Shown one piece after another: positions 10,443 through 20,096 of a stretch of DNA of 64,000 nucleotides. Source of the DNA: Serpula lacrymans var. lacrymans S7.9. Taxonomy: Eukaryota > Basidiomycota > Agaricomycetes > Boletales > Serpulaceae. Each line of letters starts with the position of its first letter. Position 1 is the first letter of the stretch. The notes beneath the pieces are model-generated. The model had not been told where the DNA came from. It made no database searches and saw nothing but the letters and a program-made list of their open reading frames with translations. Location of the stretch: the NCBI RefSeq assembly GCF_000218685.1, contig NW_006763301.1:372001-436000 (forward strand), written 5' to 3'. The position numbers were made by a program, and so were the translations under genes.

Positions 10443-11726
10443 TCACCGAAATTTGGTACCTTCGCCGTCCATATTGTAACTGTTGTCGTAGCTGACATCT
10501 CCATGTAATCCTTCCATCAGAATCCTATCCTCGTCTTCCCTGCGGATGGGACACCAATTGAAACTATGTCCCGGTGCACAACGGTCACAGTCGGGGCAAT
10601 AGTAGGCTTCACAATAGTATATGTGATGATTGCTCCAACTGCAGTTTTGGCAGTATGGAGTATTGTTACAAACACCTTCATGGTATCTTCGTCGGGTGTT
10701 GGATGAGGTGTCGGATTGGGGAGTGGTTGGATCGTCATCTCCCAGGTCGTACGTTCCTGCGTACAACTGATCAATCATGGCTGTGTCGTCATCTATGTTG
10801 ATTGGGTTAGAGGGAGAGCCAGTCTCAGGCCTGTGCATTGCGCCAGGCGGACTGTCTTTCTGTCCCTTCGACATACGAGACTGCTGTTTCGATGGAGTTC
10901 TGGCGGCGGGGATCTGGAGTATCACCTCTTGCCGGCCGCGTCGGGCTCCTCGTCGGTTCGTCAGGCGACGGGTTTGGGCGTTTGGCACTGGTCGAGGTGG
11001 ATATGATGGGGGAGATGGTGGTTTTGGGTTCGACCCAATGGAATGGGGACTGGAGTGGCTCGACTCTTGCGAGATCGGGCTGGTTGGGACGGTGGGAATA
11101 TATTTTTCCTCCGATGGGATGGGCGTAGGTCGACGGGTGATGATGTGGTAAGTGCGCTCCGGGGTAACACTGGTCTGGTCTGGGTGCGACAGGGACCGGA
11201 GGGACAAACCGGGTGGAGGAGTACTCGTACAACCGTCTCGCTCTATCCGCGTGCGAGCTTTGTTTAGCAATTTCCTCCCGCCTGATTCCAAATATTCCTT
11301 TGCCGAGTCCATCTGCCCATTCGAGGAGCTCATCCTCAAGCGTCGTTCCAAAGATTCCAAAACTAACTTTTCCATCCGGAGTGCCCAACAGATACTCAAG
11401 TCCTGACTGTTGAGCAGCGAATGCTCGCTTTCCAACGAATGTATTGAGTCTATGGCTTTTAGGAGTTCGTCAGCTATGAGGTCTATGGCAAGGAAGGTAT
11501 GCATGGAGGAAAGAGCGTGATATGTATGGGGGCAGCGTTTTTCGGTCCCGTAAAAGAGATAGGTATAGGCGTCTTTTGCTGACATTAATTCTATGGCGTC
11601 AGTGACGTCGTCTTGGTTGTGTCATTGCCCACGGGCAAACGACACTGGTTTGTCGGCTAGCAAGTTGGCGTCGCCGGGTATCGAGTAGGTGGTGATAGGG
11701 AAGCCGGTGGAGTTAGAAGTAGACAT
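10443..11726 (-). pseudogene. ORF3 of inner chromovirus: extra zinc-knuckle protein in the env position
   Basis: About 427 codons lie between the pol stop (11776) and the polypurine tract, in one frame, broken by a single TGA at 11622-11624. The first ATG is at 11726, 49 nt after pol. The N-terminal third is helical-looking, the middle is a Pro/Ser/Arg-rich low-complexity stretch, and the C-terminus is Cys/His-rich. CQNCSWSNHHIYYC fits the CX2CX4HX4C zinc knuckle exactly, and CDRCAPGHSFNWC is a near version with one residue fewer. No signal peptide or membrane segment is seen, so it is not a typical envelope. I do not recognise the family. Inference: an accessory nucleic-acid-binding protein. 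Confidence 0.7.
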
Positions 11727-11775
11727 GTTTTGTGTTGAGAGACAGAGGATTGTTGGTAGTGGGGTGATTGTCTCT

Positions 11776-14700
11776 TCAACGCAGCTTGTGGTCCTTCTTA
11801 TAGGCTTCCAATATCTCCGCAGCATTGGTTAAATGTTCTTCCGGTTCCCATGAGTTTTCGGAATGAGGGTAATGGCGCCATTTAATCAGGTAGCGGCGCC
11901 CGCGTTTCCAGGGTTTGTGTCTAAGAATACTTTCTACTTCGTATTCCTCTTCTTTGTTGACCAGGTCAGGTGGTGGTCGGATAAAGTTCGGGCCATGAGT
12001 GTTGGTTTCCGTATACGGCGTGAGAAGGGATGCATGGAAAACATTGTGTATCCTCCAATGGGGAGGCAGGGATAGTCGGTAGTTCACCGGGGAAATCTTT
12101 TCTTGGATGCGGAAAGGTCCGATGCGTTTCATGTTGAACTTCTTGTATTCGGTGGCTTTTTCTTGCAGGTTGGTGTTCTCTAACCACACCTTTTGTCCTT
12201 CGGAGAATCACATGAACTTTCCGTTGTTTCATTTCATCATCTTGCTTCTCGCGAGTTTGTGTGCTTTTAGGGCGTTTTCCCTTGCCCTAAGCAGTTCGGA
12301 TAATCGTTTTTCCACTGATGGGATATTCGTGGATCTGTGTTTAGTCGGGATTCCTCGGGGTTCATATCCCATGAGGAGGTAGAATGGTGATTGGTTGTTT
12401 GTGGAGTGTGGTCTTTGGTTGTGACAGAATTTGGCGGTAGTAAGGTATTTTGCCCAGCTGTGTGGTTGGTTCTGGCAAAATATGCGGAGGTAGATCTCCA
12501 GTTCTTGATTGGATCGTTCTGTTTGTCCATCCGTCTGGGGATGATACGCAGAGGAGAGTGCGGTTTCAATGTTCAGGAGTTTGTGGAGTTCTTTGGATAC
12601 TTCAGAGGCGAACTGTGGTCCCCTGTCGGATATGAGTTTATCGTGCAATCCGAATTGTTTGAAGATGGAATTGTGGAAGATTCGTGCGGTTTCAAGTGCG
12701 TCGATGGTTTTATGACAAGGTGAGAGGATTACCCCCTTACTAAGTCCTTGGTCTACCACGACCATTATACTGTCGTATCCTGAAGATTCTGGTAAATCAG
12801 TTATGAAGTCTACGGATAGGTACTTCATTGGTTCTGCGGTTTTGGGGTCTGGTTTGGGATTAATGGTACGGTGGTGGGATGCATGTTTACTTTCGCTTGT
12901 TGACAAGTTGCGCATCCTTTCACGTATTCTTCCACTTGTTTCATCATTCCTGGCCACCAATAGGCCTTTTTGATCAACTGGTAGGTTTTGAGCCTTCCTG
13001 GGTGTCCTGCGGACAGGGAATTGTGGTGATCTTTGATGATCGTCTTTTGTTCTTCTACTTCGTCAATCAGTAATTTATTCTGATAAAAGAACTGTCCTTC
13101 TTCTTTTCTCCAATCGTCTTTCTTTGTTCTTCCTGGATAATTATCGTTTGTGAGCATGGCTTGCTCAATTGTGTTTTTAATTGTTTGTGTGTGATACAGG
13201 AACGCTGAGGCGGGTATCATTGGTGTGTCATCGTCGTCTCCTTCTGTTTCGACGTATAAATCAGGTCTTCTTGAGAGTGCGTCGGGTACCACCATGTGGG
13301 TTCCTGGTACGTGCTCCAAGGTGTAATTGTATTGTGACAGTTCCAGCTGCCATCTTCTTTGTCGCGGTGTCAGTTTCCTGGCTTCTTGCCAGTACGTCAG
13401 GTTCTTGTGATCTGTCAGGATTTGGATCGTGTGGGGGCTTCCCAAAAGTAAGTGTTTCCACTCTTTTAAAGCTCTCATCACCGCTAATAACTCTTTGTCG
13501 TAGATCTGGTAGTTCTTTTCAGCGGGGGATAGTGTTTTGGAGAAAAATGCACATGGGTGCCATTGTCCTTGGTCATTGGGTTGCATTAATACAGCTCCTG
13601 CGGCGTGTTTGCTGGCATCTGCAGCAATCCTTGACAGTTTTGAGGAGTCGGGAATTTGTGTTAAGGGGGATTTGAGGAATTTTTGTTTCATCAATTTGAA
13701 AGTGTCGTCTTCAGTTTGGGTCCAGTTCCACTTCCTATCCTTTTCTAGTAAGGCATTCAAGGGTCTGGCAAGGTCAGAGTAATGACCAATAAACTTCCTG
13801 TAGAAGTTTCCATAACCTAAGAACTTCCTTACACCTTTGGTGTCTTTTGGGATTGGCCAATCGCGGATCCCAGCGAGTTTGGCTGGATCCATTGATACCT
13901 GATTGTGGGAAACAATCATTCCTAAGTATTCAATGGTTTCCGCTTCGAAGGTGCATTTTTCTAGTTTTAGAAATAGGTCGTTATCGCGTAGTCTTTGTAG
14001 AACCTGTCTCGTTCGGATTCGGAGTCTTTCGATGTTGGTGTCAAAGATGAGGATGTCATCCATGTATATGATCATCCAACCTTCATCGATGTAGTCTTTG
14101 AATTTGTCGTTCATCAGCCTTTGGAATGTTGCCGGTGAATTGCACATGCCAAAGAACATGACCGTTGGTTCGAACACTCCCTTGCTGGTTTTAAACGCAG
14201 CTTTCCATTCGTCTCCTTCTTTTATCCTTACGTTGTTGTATCCCCAACGTAGATCTAGTTTCGTAAAGATGGTGGCTCCTTTCAATTTTTCGATGAGGTC
14301 GGGTATCAGGGGTAGTGGATAGGGGTCTTTCACGGTATATGCGTTCAGTTTTCTGTAATCTTGGCACGGTCGGAGTGATCCATCCTTCTTGCCGATGAAG
14401 AAGAAAGGGGACACCTGTGGCAACTTGCTCGGCCTGATGTATCCCTTTCTGTATTTTTCCGTTAAGAACTCTGTTAATGCTTCGTCTTCCTTTGGTGCCA
14501 ATGGGTATAACTTGCAATCTGTTGGTACAAATTCTGGTTTCATGTTGATTGCATGATCATATTCCCGTCGCTTGGGGAGTCTTTCCGACTTCTTTTTGTC
14601 AAAGACGTCCAAATACCCTTTATATTCATTCGGGAGGTTATGCTCCTTCTTTTCTCCGTGTATTTGCGCGTGTTCCATTGCCAAGTTGACCTTTAATCGA

Positions 14701-15314
14701 ATCGTGGTTCGAGGATAGGGTGTTTGGTCGGATACGTATCTATGAATGGTTTCATACACGTCTTCGTTCACTGCGGTTGTCCTGATTTTTGTTTCCGTGG
14801 TTGTTTGGTTCATCCTGATGGAGTGTTTGTCCGAGTTTGGTAATTCCTTGTCTTTCCAGTTAATGACGGGATTGACTTTTCGTAACCAGGGAAATCCCAG
14901 TAATACGTCTTCTCCGTCTAGTCCGGTCAATAGGAACTTTGTGAACCTGTTTTGTCCTCCTGCATCTATCCTCTGATAGGTGCAATGCGTAATTTTTCCG
15001 TTTTTGTTCGTGGTTCCGTCAACATTTTTACATGTTATAGGAGTTGGGAGTTTTTGGAGGGGGAGTCGGTGTCTGATGGCAAATTTGGTGTCCATGAAGT
15101 TGTCTGTAGCTCCTGAATCTATCAGGGCTTTGGTTCCAATGGTTTTCTGTTTCAGCGAGCAATCAATTTGTAAAGAGTTGGCGTTGATTGTTGCTATTGT
15201 TACAGTTGCCATTTTCGACGGTACTAACATCGGGGTAGTCCGTCGTTTTAAAAACCCTCGTCTTCCAATTCTTTCATTGCCTCTGTTCTTTGATCTTCTC
15301 CTAATTCCCTCCAC
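11776..15314 (-). pseudogene. pol of inner chromovirus (PR-RT-RH-INT-chromodomain), 3' part decayed
   Basis: The frame from 15314 to 12825 is open. It holds an aspartic protease (ALIDSGATDNFMD near 15120), reverse transcriptase with the intact catalytic YMDD (about 14060), RNase H (about 13640-13270) and the integrase zinc-binding HHCC (about 13030-12900). A frameshift near 12840-12880 moves the integrase core into another frame (12960-12232). Two TGA stops (12229-12231 and 12208-12210) precede the chromodomain (about 11967-11800). Pol is in the -1 frame relative to gag and overlaps its end, so it is probably made by frameshifting. Confidence 0.92.
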
Positions 15315-16135
15315 ATCCTCATGATGTTTTGGACCCTGTCTTCTTCTACCACTGTTTTGGTGTCATCTTCCGTTTCGGTTTGACGTACCTTTCTTTCGGG
15401 AGTTTTTCCTTTGTTCCTACAATTCCTTCCTATGTGTCCTTTCTCGTTACATATGAAGCATCTTCCCTCTTTCCTCCTTGATTCTTCTTCGTCTTTGGTT
15501 AATCTTCTGGTGTTAGTGGATGGTCCACTTTTGCGATTTCTGTTGTTCTGTCTTTCTTTGTTTCTGGCGCCCCACGCTCCTTCCGAGATAGCGTTGGCAC
15601 TGATCCAGTTAGCGTCTAGGTCCGCTACTGTGCTCATCCAGTCTTCGATGGTGAGTAGTTCCTTTCCGGTGAGTGCCCCGCGAAGGAGGGGTGGCCGGAT
15701 AGCCTTTTGATAAACCATGATCATGGCTTCATTGTTGATGCCGCTTTTCCCAGCATCTAGCATGAACCTTGAGTTAAACGCTACTGCATTTTCTCCTTGT
15801 TCCATCTTCATTTTCATCAAGGCGGCCGAGGCCGTTCCTTTGGTGTTTGCCATTCTGAAACTGGTTGTGAAGGTTTTCATGAAGTCTGCCCATGTGGGGT
15901 AGGCATTCTTCTCTTTGTATTCGGTCATCTTGGCTTCACTCCATGAGGCGGCGTTGCCGTCCTTCATGTAGCTGAGGGCCACATATACCTCTTTCTTGTT
16001 GGAGTTGTAGATGGTGTTGTTGATATCAAAGTGTAGATTGGTGGACAATATCCACCTTTGGGCTTTATCTGGGGTTCCATCGAAGTCATTGATTTTCCCA
16101 ATTTTCGTGGGTTTGGGGGCTGCAGCATTAGACAT
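15248..16135 (-). CDS. gag of inner chromovirus
   Basis: 295 codons from the first in-frame ATG. It encodes a capsid-type retrotransposon Gag domain and a C-terminal CCHC zinc knuckle (CFICNEKGHIGRNC) that packages RNA. It ends in TAA at 15248-15250, directly after GGGTTTT. The same frame stays open upstream to about 16537 without another ATG, and that sequence looks coding (WLQYYTG and ENLYDKNDFEEF). The true start may therefore lie upstream or have been lost. It is intact as it stands. Confidence 0.85.
   Translation of the reverse strand: MSNAAAPKPTKIGKINDFDGTPDKAQRWILSTNLHFDINNTIYNSNKKEVYVALSYMKDGNAASWSEAKMTEYKEKNAYPTWADFMKTFTTSFRMANTKGTASAALMKMKMEQGENAVAFNSRFMLDAGKSGINNEAMIMVYQKAIRPPLLRGALTGKELLTIEDWMSTVADLDANWISANAISEGAWGARNKERQNNRNRKSGPSTNTRRLTKDEEESRRKEGRCFICNEKGHIGRNCRNKGKTPERKVRQTETEDDTKTVVEEDRVQNIMRMWRELGEDQRTEAMKELEDEGF
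15251..15257 (-). promoter_or_regulatory. Predicted -1 ribosomal frameshift site, inner gag/pol
   Basis: The gag frame reads GA(G GGT TTT) TAA. GGGTTTT fits the X XXY YYZ slippery heptamer, and the zero-frame stop is the next codon. Pol continues in the -1 frame with no in-frame start needed. Confidence 0.72.
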
Positions 16136-16565
16136 GGTGTGTGGTGGTGGGATGTGGGACAGGGCAGGTGCGGCGGGGAGTATCTGTGGAGTGGGAGGTG
16201 GTATCGGGTCGCCGCCTGCTGCAAACTCTTCAAAGTCGTTCTTGTCGTAGAGGTTTTCTACGGTTACTGGGGGATCGTGTTGTGTTGTGGGCAGTAGCTG
16301 TGGGTGGCTTCCTGTGTAGTACTGTAGCCAACGTGTTCTGGCTTTGTAGAAAGTGTCTGCTTGTTCTCTGGTGTGGAGTTGGGTTACGTCTGGTTGGGGA
16401 AAGGGAGGTGGTGCTGCTATCCTTTCTTGTCGGGATGACGTCGGTGGGGTTGCTGTTTGTGGGTTGTCTGAGCTTCCTCTTGCTCTCTGGGATCTGGTTG
16501 TTGGTTGTTGCGACGTCTTGTCGACTTTTTCTTCCCAAACCTAAATAGGTGGGACTTCTGGTTAG

Positions 16566-16576
16566 AATATGATTCT
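16566..16576 (-). other. Putative self-primer binding site of inner chromovirus
   Basis: Two bases inside the 5' LTR the element strand reads AGAATCATATT. The transcript-start region of both LTRs (plus-strand 16753-16763 in this copy) reads AATACGATTCT on the element strand, complementary at 10 of 11 positions. It does not look like a tRNA 3' end. Confidence 0.6.
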
Positions 16577-16578
16577 TT

Positions 16579-16992
16579 TGTTACGCACGAAGTGCTTAAC
16601 AAAGTCTGAGGGTTCGTCGAGGTTTGTAAAGAGACTTATCCGAAGACAAGTTCGAGAACGTGGTTCTGAATGGAGGTTTTCCAACGGGAGTTGGTCTTCT
16701 TCTGAATAGAAGTCTGATCTTAGGAGTCTAGCTTTGTAAGCGTAAACTGCGTAGAATCGTATTAGAGAATACTACTGCTGTTACATGGTATTTATAATGG
16801 AAAGGAATTGGTGATAGGAGTTAGGTCCTATCTAGGGCAGGTCCGTCTGTTGAGGACTAAGTACTATAATAGGTACTGTGAATGCGAGAGGAACAGAAGT
16901 GTACGTGAAGGAAATGAGTCATCGGTCCGATGGTATAACCGATGAGTAAAAAGAAATGAGTAGTCCTTAAATGTCCAATAGAGATTGTAACA
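16579..16992 (-). repeat. 5' LTR of inner chromovirus
   Basis: 414 bp, partner of 10006-10418. It holds the likely promoter: TATAAATA on the element strand at 16796-16789, with the presumed transcript start about 26 nt downstream near 16763. Confidence 0.94.
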
Positions 16993-17910
16993 CCGCTCAT
17001 TTTCTGCTTGATCTCGCCATAGTTGATCATTGGTAATGATTCTTGTTTTCCACTGGGTGTATGTTTTCAGAATGTTTCCCGAGTAGATAATTTGTTTGAT
17101 CAACGGGGCGTTGATGTTGTTTCTGATTAACGTGATCAGGAATTGTTCGTTTCCTTTCACGTTATATCCTGCGCGTCGTCTGGTTGCTTTGAATTTTACA
17201 AAATACTCTTGCGCAGTGAGAGTACCTTGTTTCAAGTACATGATTTCGTACTTGCTCCTTTCTTCTTTGAACGCATCTTGAAAATGGTCCTTTAGCATGG
17301 ACTCGAAATGAGCCCAGCTTTCCAATTGTTCCATTTCTTCAATGTCTGTTCTTTCGTCTGCCAGCATCTTCCTCTCCACCCATTCTGTTCTTAATGCTGC
17401 CGCCACTCCACTTGTCATATATAATAGGGCAAAGTTAATTTTGTTGACCTCTATCCGGAAATATTCTGGGTTTGCTCCAAAATGAAGCTGTAATGATTCG
17501 AAGAAGTTCCGGAACTTCTTCTTATTACCGTCATATGGCTCAGGCTTGGCCAATGCGGTTTTTCTGTAGCCGGCTTCATGTCTGATAGGCCGGTCCGTCT
17601 GTTGCTGTTGCTGCGGTGGCTGCATTGCGAGCCTTCTCCACAAGCCTGCAACTTCTGCGTCTCTTTGTAGGAATTGCCTTTCCCATTCTGCGTTGTTGTC
17701 TTGAATTGCGGCGTTTACGGCCATCCGGACCATCATTTCTAAATTCTGCATGCGCCTCGTTTCTGGCGAAGGTGATTGTTCTCTTTGCGGAGTAGGCGGT
17801 AGGGCCTCTCCTAATTTGTGCATTCCCATTCCTGGCGTTGATGGGGGTAGCATGTCTGGGTTCAGGGGTAGGATCAAGGAACAACCAGATGCTTTGTGGT
17901 TCTTCAACAA
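16993..17910 (-). pseudogene. 5' part of outer chromovirus gag (capsid domain)
   Basis: An open frame of about 300 codons up to the inner LTR. It has a Gln/Pro-rich N-terminal part and a retrotransposon gag capsid domain (ALAKPEPYDGNKKKFRNFF near 17540, then W- and Y-rich helices). The frame is cut at the CCGCT duplication and resumes at 10005. A second open frame from an ATG at 18016 overlaps its first third, so the original start may be upstream with a frameshift; ATGs at about 17850 are alternatives. Confidence 0.8.
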
Positions 17911-18016
17911 AGGGCATACAAAAACGGTTCCCCAGATGACAGGTCTGGATCAACACATTGATTTCATACGTTCCCTTTTTCTGTCTTTCTCTTTTGGTAA
18001 AGGGATCCTCTTCCAT

Positions 18017-18482
18017 TCCCTACTACCGTGTATGTAAAGTGATATAAAGTGTAATACGAAGGTAGGTAAAATGTATGGTGATAAATTGGGGTCCGAACAG
18101 TTGTCCCAATGTGATCTGCTTATTAAGCTGTCAATCCCTCTCCGACTGGCGGACGCAAGTGCGCGGCCTGGTCAGAGGTATTTAAAAATGAAACTAGGTA
18201 AAAAAATTTCTAACTAAACTTCACTCAGTTCCACACCGGGTAAAGTTGTAACTACTTGGATAGGGGTGAGGGGAATTTCCTCGAGAGAGTGTGCTGGGGA
18301 AGAATGATATGATGGTTAACGGACGTGGAGGGATGGGAAGTGGATTGGTTAGAATTGTGTTGGTAGAAGTTATAGTTATGTAGGCAAGGTAGATGATGAC
18401 AAATAGGATTGGGAGGGTGAAGGTTAGGATGATAGTGATGATTGTAGCTGCTGTTAATATCATAGACAATGCTTTGACTTTC
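18017..18482. other. Outer chromovirus 5' leader, no gene seen
   Basis: This sequence lies between the primer site and gag. It includes a simple G/T- and A-rich stretch near 18290-18450. No ORF with recognisable content was found. It is the expected place for packaging and leader signals. Confidence 0.5.
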
Positions 18483-18493
18483 AGCTGTTGATT
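18483..18493 (-). other. Self-primer binding site of outer chromovirus
   Basis: One base inside the 5' LTR the element strand reads AATCAACAGCT. Its exact complement AGCTGTTGATT is present on the element strand of both LTRs, 27 nt downstream of the TATATATA box, where the transcript should begin. This is the arrangement known from Tf1 of fission yeast, where the RNA 5' end folds back as primer. Confidence 0.8.
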
Positions 18494-18494
18494 G

Positions 18495-18829
18495 TGTGAT
18501 AACCTGACCCTATACCGAGTTAATGGAAGTCAAGTTGTCTAACCGCCAGCAGGGTCTAAACAATGATATAGAAAGATTTAATCAACAGCTAAGGGGTATG
18601 TACAAAAGGTAGCTGGTATATATACTAAGGGACATGCGTTGACAACGAGGTGCTGACTGAGCGTCATGTGTAAGGCATGAGGCGCTTTATAATTGTCTTT
18701 GTAAGTGACTACGTCATATGTCATGTGATTGATCACGTGACTATGATTAGATTAGATTTGGAGAAATAATAGATAAGATTGAGCCGTTATCAGTTGAGAT
18801 AAGAGTGTCAGGATTAAGGGATCGTGACA
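18495..18829 (-). repeat. 5' LTR of outer chromovirus
   Basis: 335 bp, partner of 4637-4971. TATATATA box on the element strand at 18624-18617; presumed transcript start near 18590. Confidence 0.93.
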
Positions 18830-18834
18830 CATGC

Positions 18835-19366
18835 ATCATACCGAATAATCTGTTGAAGGATGAGACTATGTTTTCCTCATAGAAATGCCAGTGTAGTTGA
18901 GTAGTTTACTCTGTATACTTCATTCCTCAAATATCACATGTGCAATCAACTAGCTCTACTTTTTGTTTCGTGCATTTATCTTATAAGGTTCAAGAAGATA
19001 ATATAGGCTATACCTACAATAAGGCTTTGGACCAGGACAATCAGGCATGTTCGGTCTGTTCAGATATGACTACTGTTACTGGTACCAATATAGCGCCATC
19101 GGAATCCTCAGCTCAAATGGCAAGATTATTTTGGTAAGGCCTATCACCTTGGCTGGAGCAATCATATTGATCAGGGCCTCCAGATAAATTGGCCGCATCA
19201 TAATGCCATGTGTACTCGGATATCTCAGGGCTGTCGCAACAATCATTCTGAATAAAATCTGGTCTGACCTGTTCGCAATCTTTTGTATCTAATCTGATGC
19301 TCCGTTTTCTGCCAATCTTATCAGACCACACTCGGCCTAATCATCGAAAGTGGATTTTTCCGACAT
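18835..19366. other. Unassigned sequence between transposons
   Basis: This continues the pre-insertion sequence left of 4637. It holds ORFs of about 65-70 codons on each strand (18940-19137 plus, 19113-19331 minus) that I do not recognise. It may be part of an old gene or repeat. Confidence 0.3.
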
Positions 19367-19708
19367 TGTTGAGGGGTGTGTTGAGTTCCATCTCGACAAG
19401 ACATCAGCATTCCTTTTTGTTCATACTCCACCCTCTGGCATTCACAATTGGTATTCCACATTTTACATACAAACAAAACCCCTAGAACCTCAGTGATTCT
19501 GTCACTGCTGAGGTATGTTAAACTTCTCCCACCTGTATTTGTTGTACCTTTAATTGACCAGCAATTCTGTCACCGCTGAGAACACTCTCGTGACCCTACA
19601 GGTTACAAAGGGGTCTTGTTTATATATAAAATGTGAAATAACAATTGTGAATGCCAGAGGGCGGAGTATGAATAAAAAGGAATGCTGATGTCTTGTCGCA
19701 ATGGAACT
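19367..19708. repeat. Inverted pair of a second LTR-like repeat
   Basis: The left arm (about 19380-19485) and the right arm (about 19605-19708) are imperfect reverse complements. They share GACAAGACATCAGCATTCC, TTCATACTCC and CCCTCTGGCATTCACAATTG words. The left arm begins TGTTGAGGGG, which looks like an LTR start. The right arm holds a TATATATAAA box and is cut at its outer end by a copia LTR fragment. The two arms look like two copies of one LTR family in opposite orientation. Confidence 0.65.
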
Positions 19709-19774
19709 TGACAAAACCGGATAAACCCGGTCTCTGCCGAAGCAGCCATTGTTCTCCATGGAGCATAGCCACCA
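19709..19774 (+). repeat. 66-bp copia LTR fragment in opposite orientation
   Basis: Identical in sense to the first 66 bp of the solo LTR at 7628 (TGACAAAACC...), but on the plus strand, and abutting the end of the minus-strand copia element at 19775. The rest of this LTR is not found on the right side of the copia element, so the junction is a rearrangement rather than a simple nested insertion. Confidence 0.85.
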
Positions 19775-20096
19775 TAATAAAACTAAGTGAAACTCAGCCG
19801 CTGCCCGAGAGGCTATAGAAACCACTTTATTATTTACCTAAGTGAAACTACAATAGATGTTAGTTTAAGGTGATCTCTAATAAATGTAATGTAACATACC
19901 TCAGCCGCTGCCCGAGAGGCTATAGAAACGACTGAGGTATTCCTATACTAAACCCCCTACTACTTATAGTCGGAGGTGCTACTCGCTACAGTATAATGAC
20001 TCCTAGGAGAACAATGGTTACTCCATGGAGTGGTGGCTATGCTCCATGGAGAACAATAGCTGCTTCGGCAGAGACCGGGTTTATCCAGTTTTGTCA
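19775..20096 (-). repeat. 3' LTR of copia element
   Basis: 322 bp, TGACAAAACT...TTTTATTA on the element strand. It contains CTCCTAGGAG (20000) and two CTCCATGGAG (20021, 20042) palindromes, and two copies of a CAGCCGCTGCCCGAGAGG unit of about 30 bp. The RNase H frame runs a few codons into it. Confidence 0.93.

Larger units (their letters stand above)
10006..16992 (-). mobile_element. Inner Ty3/gypsy chromovirus nested in outer gag
   Basis: The LTRs are 10006-10418 and 16579-16992 (413 and 414 bp, about 6 substitutions and one indel apart by eye). They are flanked by an exact 5-bp duplication CCGCT (10001-10005 and 16993-16997). Minus-strand order: gag, pol in the -1 frame, chromodomain, then an extra ORF of about 427 codons before the polypurine tract. 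The lower LTR divergence agrees with its nested position. Gag through RNase H is open, but integrase has a frameshift and the C-terminal region and ORF3 have TGA stops. Confidence 0.95.
4637..18829 (-). mobile_element. Ty3/gypsy chromovirus (outer), interrupted by two later insertions
   Basis: The element is bounded by two 335-bp LTRs (4637-4971 and 18495-18829) and an exact 5-bp duplication CATGC (4632-4636 and 18830-18834). The order in the minus direction is 5' LTR, primer site, gag with CCHC knuckle, protease, reverse transcriptase, RNase H, integrase, chromodomain, polypurine tract, 3' LTR. A second chromovirus (10006-16992) sits in gag and a solo copia LTR (7628-7949) sits in RT. Without these insertions it is about 6.9 kb. 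By eye the LTRs differ at about 12 of 335 positions, so it is older than the inner element. It is inactive: pol has several stops, a frameshift and a mutated catalytic Asp. Confidence 0.93.

Noticed and set aside
10825..11388. Long plus- and minus-strand ORFs across 10700-11400 as extra genes
   Set aside because: They are shadows of ORF3 in a GC-rich, Pro/Ser-rich segment. Only the 10443-11726 frame has a zinc-knuckle end and element context.
10443..11726. ORF3 as a retroviral-type envelope
   Set aside because: No signal peptide, no membrane helix, and the Cys/His pattern is that of nucleic-acid-binding knuckles.
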